Below, piece by piece: positions 39,891-44,474 of a stretch of 44,474 bases of DNA. Made by a program: the position numbers and the translations under genes. Position 1 is the first letter of the stretch. Each line of letters begins with the position of its first letter. Under the pieces are notes generated by a model. The model saw only the letters and a list, made by a program, of their open reading frames with translations, was not told where the DNA came from and did no database searches. Source of the DNA: a virus; the IMG/VR virus record IMGVR_UViG_3300030019_000063, positions 1-44,474 of that record; one strand, written 5' to 3'.

Positions 39891-40022
39891 TCAATATCCT
39901 TCTTCTTCTTCATTATGATTATTTTTATTATTGTGATCCTCTTTTGTAAGGGACCACAAATAAATAAACATTACAATACTACTTACTTCTTGTAATTTTT
40001 TTAAATTAAATTCATTGTTCAT
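39891..40022 (-). CDS. Small hypothetical protein (43 aa)
   Basis: The ATG at 40022 opens MNNEFNLKKLQEVSSIVMFIYLWSLTKED, followed by a His/Asn/Glu-rich end (HNNKNNHNEEEEGY). The middle could form one amphipathic or weakly hydrophobic helix. It begins 1 base after the stop of the upstream gene at 40024, which is the tight packing of this operon. Last gene before the terminator. Confidence 0.6.
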   Translation of the reverse strand: MNNEFNLKKLQEVSSIVMFIYLWSLTKEDHNNKNNHNEEEEGY

Positions 40023-40023
40023 T

Positions 40024-40323
40024 TTATTGTTCTATTAGTTTATCCATTAATTCATATGATTTATTAAAGTCTTCAAATATATCATCTATGTCTTCACCAG
40101 TTGAAATTCCATCAAGGAAGAACTCAGTTTCAATATTATACTTATAAGATAAATGTTTAACAGTTGATACAAAGTCTGGACTATTTGAATATGCAATACC
40201 ATCTGATTTATCTTTCAAATTTCTAACTAAAAATTCAGCATTTATTACTTCAGTTAAAGGATGACGTTGTTTATCACACAAATCTTCGATTGTTACTCCA
40301 CAATATATTTTTAGTTTTTTCAT
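40024..40323 (-). CDS. Hypothetical protein (99 aa)
   Basis: Mixed alpha/beta pattern: KKLKIYCGVTIEDLCDKQ, then INAEFLVRNLKDKSDGIAYSNSPDFVSTVKHLSYKYNIETEFFLDGI, and an acidic helical end (DIDDIFEDFNKSYELMDKLIEQ). The start overlaps the upstream stop by 4 bases. No family recognised. Cytosolic. Confidence 0.78.
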   Translation of the reverse strand: MKKLKIYCGVTIEDLCDKQRHPLTEVINAEFLVRNLKDKSDGIAYSNSPDFVSTVKHLSYKYNIETEFFLDGISTGEDIDDIFEDFNKSYELMDKLIEQ

Positions 40324-40838
40324 ACTTTTTCTGTTCGTTTAATTTTAAATTTCTTTAAAAAGTTTCTTCTTTCAAAGTACTCCATGTTTGAAACTTCAGT
40401 GTAACATTTCTTTTGTACTTCTTCTGTTAATGTTTTAATATTAATTTTCTTTATTTCTTCTGATTTTTCAATTGATTTATTAAACAATTTTTCAGAAAAA
40501 CTAGAAAGTATTCTATTGATTTGTCTATGTAAAGGTTGATCTAATTTTATATTAACTGGGTCAATATAATTATAAGGAGTAGTACGATCATTATAATTAC
40601 GTTCACGATTATAATCCTCAAAAATAATTTTAATTTTCATTGGATCAATAGAAGGAGGATTATTTTTTATTTTCATTTTTAACTCGTAAATTTCATTACG
40701 TAGTTTTGTTTCTTCCTCCTGATATAATTTTTTTTGTTCTTTTAGTGATAAATCAAATTCTTTTTTAGCAACATAATAAGGTTCTTTTAGTGCTTCTAAA
40801 TCTTTGTTTTTTATTAAAACACAATCGTTTTCATTCAT
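40320..40838 (-). CDS. Coiled-coil hypothetical protein (172 aa)
   Basis: Residues 15-60 are a charged coiled coil (EYVAKKEFDLSLKEQKKL-like, then EEETKLRNEIYELKMKIKN). A proline-rich joint (NPPSIDP) and a second, basic helical half follow, ending RRNFLKKFKIKRTEKV. It could be an oligomerising or nucleic-acid-associated accessory factor. No recognised domain. Confidence 0.77.
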   Translation of the reverse strand: MNENDCVLIKNKDLEALKEPYYVAKKEFDLSLKEQKKLYQEEETKLRNEIYELKMKIKNNPPSIDPMKIKIIFEDYNRERNYNDRTTPYNYIDPVNIKLDQPLHRQINRILSSFSEKLFNKSIEKSEEIKKINIKTLTEEVQKKCYTEVSNMEYFERRNFLKKFKIKRTEKV

Positions 40839-40841
40839 AAT

Positions 40842-41258
40842 TTATATAATTTTAAGTGCTTCTTTAAGTCCATATTCAAAGGCTTCTTCATATTTTCTAT
40901 AAAGTGAAAATTCAAAATCTTTGTGATGATACCAGCACCATTCTTTTTCAGTTAAGTCCAATGGATTACCAATAAATTTATCGATACTAAAGCAAAATTT
41001 AGGAGCTGTTGTACAATCAGTATCAATCTCTAAAAAAATCTGTTTTTGTTTTCTTAGCCAAGATTGTAGTTCTGATTGTGTAGGTCTTGCATATATATTT
41101 GGATGTTCAAATCTACTTTCAAATATTGAGTCTTCTTTGTTTTCTTCGCTGAAAATGCAATCAGTAAGGTCTTCGAAATAATATTTACTTGGTATGTTAT
41201 AGCCTTTTTTCTTTGCTAAATTTGCGGTCTCAAATGTTATTAATTCTTCTTTTTCCAT
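40842..41258 (-). CDS. Conserved phage/Bacteroidota hypothetical, RPTQSxLQxWLR family (138 aa)
   Basis: The order ITFETANLAKKKGYN, then ARPTQSELQSWLRKQKQIFLEID, then YEEAFEYGLKEALKII is a pattern I know from many uncharacterised proteins of Bacteroidota phages and prophages. Length matches the usual family size. The function of the family is unknown. A 3-base gap separates it from the coiled-coil gene. Confidence 0.82.
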   Translation of the reverse strand: MEKEELITFETANLAKKKGYNIPSKYYFEDLTDCIFSEENKEDSIFESRFEHPNIYARPTQSELQSWLRKQKQIFLEIDTDCTTAPKFCFSIDKFIGNPLDLTEKEWCWYHHKDFEFSLYRKYEEAFEYGLKEALKII

Positions 41259-41263
41259 TATTT

Positions 41264-41494
41264 TTATATTAAATCTTTTTCGTGTATTGTATATATACTA
41301 TATCCAGTTTCATCATCATATGGAATATAATATTCTTTTTCATAAGTAGGTAATTTTATCAATTCTTTTTCATCAAAATATATTATATTATTTTTGATGT
41401 GATAATTGACAGTTATGATATCAAGTCTATTTTTTACTTTTTCAAAAACTCCATTTTTAACCATTTCAGATGTAAAAATTTTTCCTTTCCGCAT
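41264..41494 (-). CDS. Hypothetical protein (76 aa)
   Basis: Short mixed protein: KGKIFTSEMVKNGVFEKVKNRLDIITVNYHIKNNIIYFDEKELIKLP, followed by a tyrosine-rich end YEKEYYIPYDDETGYSIYTIHEKDLI. It lies 5 bases upstream (in transcription) of the RPTQS-family gene. No family recognised. Confidence 0.72.
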   Translation of the reverse strand: MRKGKIFTSEMVKNGVFEKVKNRLDIITVNYHIKNNIIYFDEKELIKLPTYEKEYYIPYDDETGYSIYTIHEKDLI

Positions 41495-41496
41495 AT

Positions 41497-41664
41497 TTAT
41501 TTTAAATTGTATGTATGATTTCCAGAATTAATTAATCTAACAACTTGAATTAATGAATAACTCATAAATCTCATAAAAGGTATCACATAACCTCTATCGT
41601 CTTTTAAATCAACTTTATTATTAATAATATAATTGATGTCTAACAAACTTGTTATTTTTTGCAT
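41497..41664 (-). CDS. Small hypothetical protein (55 aa)
   Basis: The ATG at 41664 reads MQKITSLLDINYIINNKVDL, followed by KDDRGYVIPFMRFMSYSLIQVVRLI and a polar end. It fills what would otherwise be a gap in the operon: it overlaps the upstream gene by 13 bases and ends 2 bases before the next start at 41494. Confidence 0.65.
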   Translation of the reverse strand: MQKITSLLDINYIINNKVDLKDDRGYVIPFMRFMSYSLIQVVRLINSGNHTYNLK

Positions 41665-41900
41665 ATATTTTCTATTTCTTTAATTTTACTTAAAAATGCT
41701 TGTTCAGCGTTCAATCCAGAATTTTTCATGAAAATAAATAAATCTTTATTTTCATCTGTGATATATTTATCTGGAATTTTATATTTGTTTTTGAATTTAA
41801 TCCAATCACTATTAGATTTAATATAATTATCAAATGCATCAACTGATTTTTTATAATTGAAATTTATAGGGAAAACAGAATTTACTTTTTTTGCTTTCAT
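41652..41900 (-). CDS. Hypothetical protein (82 aa)
   Basis: Basic N-terminus (KAKKVNSVFPINFNYKKSVDAF), then helical: DNYIKSNSDWIKFKNKYKIPDKYITDENKDLFIFMKNSGLNAEQAFLSKIKEIENI. It starts after a 128-base gap, so it may begin a sub-operon. A TATCTTCG element about 50 bases upstream on this strand is one mismatch from the TAnnTTTG consensus. Confidence 0.72.
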   Translation of the reverse strand: MKAKKVNSVFPINFNYKKSVDAFDNYIKSNSDWIKFKNKYKIPDKYITDENKDLFIFMKNSGLNAEQAFLSKIKEIENICKK

Positions 41901-42028
41901 ATTATAAAGATTTGATAATTTATACTAGATAAAAAACGATTTTGATATATTACGAAGATAGTAAATAGTTATCATATAAAGAAAAATAAATAGTTAAATA
42001 TTTCTATTTATCTATTTATTTAATATTT

Positions 42029-42232
42029 TTATAACTCATAAACTAATCCATCAATAACCTCAACTCGAACCTTACAGTTCATCCCTCTCACTCCATTGAT
42101 AGTTGGAATGATTGCTAATATATCATCTGACACATCTTCATTTGATAATATTTCTAACTCATATCCACTCCAAAGAGCATTGTACTCTCCATTTTTAATA
42201 TCTACATTTCTTTTTGATAAACTGTTTTTCAT
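42029..42232 (-). CDS. GxYNAxW small protein, copy 2 (67 aa)
   Basis: Shares I-x-x-G-x-Y-N-A-x-W-x-x-x-x-L-x-I-L-S-N with the upstream gene at 42242, followed by a beta-type half (KVRVEVIDGLVYEL). A small beta barrel is likely. Tandem duplicates 9 bases apart. Confidence 0.77.
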   Translation of the reverse strand: MKNSLSKRNVDIKNGEYNALWSGYELEILSNEDVSDDILAIIPTINGVRGMNCKVRVEVIDGLVYEL

Positions 42233-42241
42233 ATTTATTTT

Positions 42242-42439
42242 TTATTTATAGTAAAAACTCACAATACCTTTTATTATCTCAACTTTTTCTTTTTGAAGAT
42301 TATCACCAATTATTCTCATAATAGATTTAATTGTAACTAATTCTTTATTATCATTAGATAATATAGTTAAATTATCTGATATCCAAATAGCATTATAAAT
42401 ACCATCGTCTATTTTAACTTTTGTTTTTGATGCTGCCAT
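42242..42439 (-). CDS. GxYNAxW small protein, copy 1 (65 aa)
   Basis: KVKIDDGIYNAIWISDNLTILSN, then KELVTIKSIMRIIGDNLQKEKVEIIKGIVSF. It aligns with the copy at 42029 over its whole length. No family recognised. Confidence 0.77.
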   Translation of the reverse strand: MAASKTKVKIDDGIYNAIWISDNLTILSNDNKELVTIKSIMRIIGDNLQKEKVEIIKGIVSFYYK

Positions 42440-42441
42440 TA

Positions 42442-42624
42442 TTATTTTATTTTAGAAAACACATTTCTATTATAACCAATACATAAATTCATATATTCGC
42501 CAAACCACCAAAATTCAAAATTGTGCTCAAAATGTTTATCTTCTACGTTTAGATGTTTTAGCCAAATCAATTCATTATCTTCTGTCAATAATGGAAACCA
42601 TGCAAATGTTTTATCTTTTTTCAT
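42442..42624 (-). CDS. FAWFPLxTED...WLKxL small protein (60 aa)
   Basis: The N-terminal KTFAWFPLLTEDNELIWLKHL resembles the FAWFPVxTxxGxWVWL signature of small conserved phage proteins of unknown function. The second half is aromatic (HFEHNFEFWWFGEYMNLCIGY). It overlaps the upstream gene by 14 bases. Confidence 0.75.
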   Translation of the reverse strand: MKKDKTFAWFPLLTEDNELIWLKHLNVEDKHFEHNFEFWWFGEYMNLCIGYNRNVFSKIK

Positions 42625-42748
42625 TTAATTTATTTAATTTTTCTTTCCTATCTTTATTACGGAAATGTTTATTCATTTTCCTTGTAAATTCTTCTAAGAT
42701 TTTTTTATCAATATCTGGAACTCCATTTATTTTTTTACTAATCAGCAT
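42611..42748 (-). CDS. Small basic hypothetical protein (45 aa)
   Basis: The frame from the ATG at 42748 reads MLISKKINGVPDIDKKILEEF, then a very basic helix TRKMNKHFRNKDRKEKLNKLNEKR. It overlaps both neighbours (14 bases downstream, 7 upstream). The end resembles the RKEKLNK end of the proteins at 43397-44474, perhaps by composition only. Confidence 0.6.
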   Translation of the reverse strand: MLISKKINGVPDIDKKILEEFTRKMNKHFRNKDRKEKLNKLNEKR

Positions 42749-42861
42749 AACTTATCATTTAGTTTTTGTAATTTATTTTTTCTGATATTATTGACAAATT
42801 TCTTGTGAAGTTTAATTGCCAATTCTCTTAATAATTTTATTTGATCTGTAGTTTCTGACAT
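42742..42861 (-). CDS. Small helical hypothetical protein (39 aa)
   Basis: The ATG at 42861 gives MSETTDQIKLLRELAIKLHK, followed by KFVNNIRKNKLQKLNDKLC. One or two amphipathic, basic helices. It begins 2 bases after the stop of the upstream gene and overlaps the next by 7 bases. Its support is the continuous packing of the operon. Confidence 0.58.
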   Translation of the reverse strand: MSETTDQIKLLRELAIKLHKKFVNNIRKNKLQKLNDKLC

Positions 42862-42863
42862 TA

Positions 42864-43112
42864 TTATATGTTATTCAAAGTTTCTATTTTTTGTTTTATT
42901 AATTCTCTATAATGATATTTATTTGCTTTTTTATACATTTTAATTCCATAATCACTTCTCTTATACCATTTAATAAATTGATTTTGTGTTGGTATTTTCT
43001 CTTCATAATAATTTTCAGAATGAAAATCTTGAATACAGAAGAAATATGCTAAATCATCTAATAAAGTTGAAACATTATAATCCCATATTCCAAATTGTTT
43101 ATCAATTACCAT
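42864..43112 (-). CDS. Hypothetical protein (82 aa)
   Basis: Helical: FGIWDYNVSTLLDDLAYFFCIQDFHSENYYEEKIPTQNQFIKWYKRSDYGIKMYKKANKYHYRELIKQKIETL. Aromatic in the first half, basic in the second. It starts 1 base after the stop at 43114. No family recognised. Confidence 0.75.
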   Translation of the reverse strand: MVIDKQFGIWDYNVSTLLDDLAYFFCIQDFHSENYYEEKIPTQNQFIKWYKRSDYGIKMYKKANKYHYRELIKQKIETLNNI

Positions 43113-43113
43113 A

Positions 43114-43410
43114 TTATTTCATATATGAAAACCTAAACAATCCTTTTTCATTAATGGTAAATGATTCAATTATTTTCATATCTTCATCTGATTTTTTAGT
43201 TTCATATGACCATTTACCGCCATCATCAAATACAAATTCATTTTCTGTTGTTGAATCTAATCTTTCAGTTAGACGATCATTTTCTTTGCTAATTTTAAGA
43301 AGTTCTTTAAAATACTCATCTCTAACTTCTGGTGTTGTGAAGATCGTTTCATCTGGGGTTTGTTCATCTCCATATCTATATGATATTTCGTAAATTTTAT
43401 ATACTTTCAT
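43114..43410 (-). CDS. Hypothetical protein (98 aa)
   Basis: An N-terminal strand KVYKIYEISYRYGDEQTPDET is followed by a charged helix (TPEVRDEYFKELLKISKENDRLTERL) and a beta end (KWSYETKKSDEDMKIIESFTINEKGLF). The pattern suggests a small alpha/beta domain. It overlaps the upstream gene by 14 bases. Confidence 0.77.
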   Translation of the reverse strand: MKVYKIYEISYRYGDEQTPDETIFTTPEVRDEYFKELLKISKENDRLTERLDSTTENEFVFDDGGKWSYETKKSDEDMKIIESFTINEKGLFRFSYMK

Positions 43411-43648
43411 ATTCTTTAAGTTTATCTATTTTTTGTTTTCTTTCAGTTTTAATATCTAATTTGAATCGTTTAATTTTATATCTCAAATCGGAATTTCCTA
43501 CTAATGATAAGTAATATTTATTAAATTTTACACTGAAATGAATTTGTTTAATTTTATATTTTTTACCAAATTCTAATATTGTATTGTTATTATTAATTAC
43601 AACTACATCATCACCAATTTTCAAATATTCAATTTTTATTTTTGACAT
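43397..43648 (-). CDS. IGDKVI/KKYTIS-family small protein, copy 5 (83 aa)
   Basis: Last transcribed of five tandem paralogs. YLKIGDDVVVINNNNTILEFGKKYKIKQI, then YYLSLVGN, then YKIKRFKLDIKTERKQKIDKL. It is the most divergent copy (KYKIKQ for KYTIS). The fold looks like a small SH3/KOW-type barrel with a basic C-terminal helix. It overlaps copy 4 by 13 bases. Confidence 0.8.
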   Translation of the reverse strand: MSKIKIEYLKIGDDVVVINNNNTILEFGKKYKIKQIHFSVKFNKYYLSLVGNSDLRYKIKRFKLDIKTERKQKIDKLKEYESI

Positions 43649-43887
43649 AAGATTTCAATTTTTTTCTTTCTTGATGTTTTTAAATCAAAATCAAATCTAT
43701 AACTGAAATATTTTTGTTCACCAGACTCTATGAATGTTAAATAATGATTATGTTCAGGAATATTATCTAATGATTCTCTATGAAAAACTCCACTAATTGT
43801 ATATTTTTTAGTCAGAATTAAATTGTTATTACTATCATCAATAACAATAACTTTATCTCCAATTTTAAAAGATTTTATTTTTTGCAT
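43636..43887 (-). CDS. IGDKVI/KKYTIS-family small protein, copy 4 (83 aa)
   Basis: SFKIGDKVIVIDDSNNNLILTKKYTISGVF, a loop with HNHYLTFIESGEQKYFSYRFDFDLKTSRKKKIEIL. It shares FDFDLKTSRKKK with copy 3 (FKYDLKTSRNKK). It overlaps copy 3's stop by 13 bases. Confidence 0.8.
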   Translation of the reverse strand: MQKIKSFKIGDKVIVIDDSNNNLILTKKYTISGVFHRESLDNIPEHNHYLTFIESGEQKYFSYRFDFDLKTSRKKKIEILCQK

Positions 43888-44120
43888 AGTTGTTTAAGTT
43901 TTTTATTTCTTGATGTTTTCAAATCATATTTAAATCTATACGGAAAATATATAATTAATGCAGTTTCTTTAAGTCTTACACAAAAATTATAGTCATCAAA
44001 ATCAGAGTTATTATAAATAATTTCACTAATTGTATATTTTTTATTTAATGTCAATAAAGAATGAGTGACATCAGTAGCAATTACTTTATCACCAATTTTT
44101 GATGTTTTGAGGTTAATCAT
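43875..44120 (-). CDS. IGDKVI/KKYTIS-family small protein, copy 3 (81 aa)
   Basis: TSKIGDKVIATDVTHSLLTLNKKYTISEII, then FCVRLKETALIIYFPYRFKYDLKTSRNKKLKQL. It overlaps copy 2 by 8 bases. Same length and secondary-structure pattern as its neighbours. Confidence 0.8.
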   Translation of the reverse strand: MINLKTSKIGDKVIATDVTHSLLTLNKKYTISEIIYNNSDFDDYNFCVRLKETALIIYFPYRFKYDLKTSRNKKLKQLCKK

Positions 44121-44349
44121 TTGATATTTTATTTAATTTTTCCTTTCGGATGTAGTTTAAATCAATATCAAATCTAAAATCATAATATAACTTATTACCA
44201 GTCTCAATCAATCTAATTCGGTCATTACATGAATTATCACAAACATCAATATAACTAATTGTGTATTTTTTATTTAATATTAATTCAGAAAAATTAACAT
44301 TGACTGCAATTACTTTATTTCCTATTTTTAATTTTTTAATGTCAATCAT
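44113..44349 (-). CDS. IGDKVI/KKYTIS-family small protein, copy 2 (78 aa)
   Basis: KLKIGNKVIAVNVNFSELILNKKYTISYIDV, then RIRLIETGNKLYYDFRFDIDLNYIRKEKLNKI. It overlaps the partial copy 1 by 8 bases (ATGATTGA). Confidence 0.8.
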   Translation of the reverse strand: MIDIKKLKIGNKVIAVNVNFSELILNKKYTISYIDVCDNSCNDRIRLIETGNKLYYDFRFDIDLNYIRKEKLNKISND

Positions 44350-44474
44350 GATTTGATATTTTATTTAATTTTTCCATCCTGATTGATTTAATATCAGAAT
44401 TAAATCTATCTATTAAATATCTAGTATCTCTCATTTTGAAAAGTTTAAATTGATATACATTAAATTCTTCTATG
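44342..44474 (-). CDS. IGDKVI/KKYTIS-family small protein, copy 1, cut by the window edge
   Basis: Only the last 43 residues lie in the window. They end RFNSDIKSIRMEKLNKISNH plus Asp and align with the C-termini of copies 2-5 (RFDIDLNYIRKEKLNKISND in copy 2). The N-terminal IGDKVI half lies beyond the right edge, so the array and its promoter continue outside. Confidence 0.75.
   Translation of the reverse strand, partial: IEEFNVYQFKLFKMRDTRYLIDRFNSDIKSIRMEKLNKISNHD

Noticed and set aside
42591-43393. Plus-strand open frames 42591-42785 and 42986-43393
   Set aside because: They lie opposite tightly packed minus-strand genes. The opposite-strand frames have coherent starts, overlaps and protein patterns.

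Overview
The window looks like part of the virion and accessory region of a large, very AT-rich tailed phage (Caudoviricetes), probably with a T4-like or jumbo-type tail, infecting a member of the Bacteroidota. The evidence is as follows. Most of the plus strand encodes long repetitive adhesin or tail-fibre-like proteins. One of them (37935-39827) begins with the NDGTGD...LR..F.KIN.NF.E.Y motif common in T4-like structural proteins. Other modules are typical of Bacteroidota (a FISUMP domain, a beta-helix protein ending IDIGAYEF). Start codons lack Shine-Dalgarno sequences, and at least two Bacteroidota-type TAnnTTTG -7 elements precede genes. The assignment is inferred from sequence features only. 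No capsid, terminase, polymerase, tRNA or CRISPR was seen.

Layout. 1-1317 has no convincing gene. It holds short direct repeats, a GC-rich block (about 49% G+C at 721-900) that folds into a clear three-way RNA junction, and a run of A/T-hairpin repeats. 1318-2510 (minus) holds two members of a small-protein family. 2511-2926 holds a possible 27-residue late peptide and a 31-bp repeat pair. 2927-12876 (plus) is a series of single-gene or two-gene late units, each with a TATATATAGAAATAAAA-like promoter next to the start codon and an ACTCAGTTAA...TTAACTGAGT terminator. They encode four nonapeptide-repeat fibres, a beta-helix adhesin with a possible chaperone, and a GT25-type glycosyltransferase. 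12910-18508 (minus) is a head-to-tail array of 13 paralogous 116-168-residue proteins; with four copies elsewhere the window carries 17. 18710-20460 holds small genes and two structured RNA or terminator segments.

20532-23189 is the longest nonapeptide fibre, with a cysteine-rich repeat section. 23314-35240 is one long late operon of adhesins: a LamG-like lectin, a 1335-residue FISUMP plus triplicated beta-helix protein, and three related beta-helix proteins, each followed by a small protein ending IEYQFN. 35309-37848 carries small GDYVI-type paralogs, a putative ncRNA, a two-helix membrane protein and a further array-family member. 37935-39827 is a sixth nonapeptide fibre with a different N-terminus. 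39891-44474 (minus) is a dense operon of at least 18 small accessory genes, including a five-copy IGDKVI/KKYTIS family that runs off the right edge.

How it fits together. Nine plus-strand proteins with unrelated bodies share an N-terminal signature close to I-I/Q-x-L-A-S-x-E-W-V. This suggests interchangeable adhesins attached to one virion site. The glycosyltransferase and small co-transcribed proteins may modify or help fold them. The minus-strand array is under a host-like promoter, so it may be expressed at a different stage. Its function is unknown, and it is the strongest candidate here for an undescribed system.
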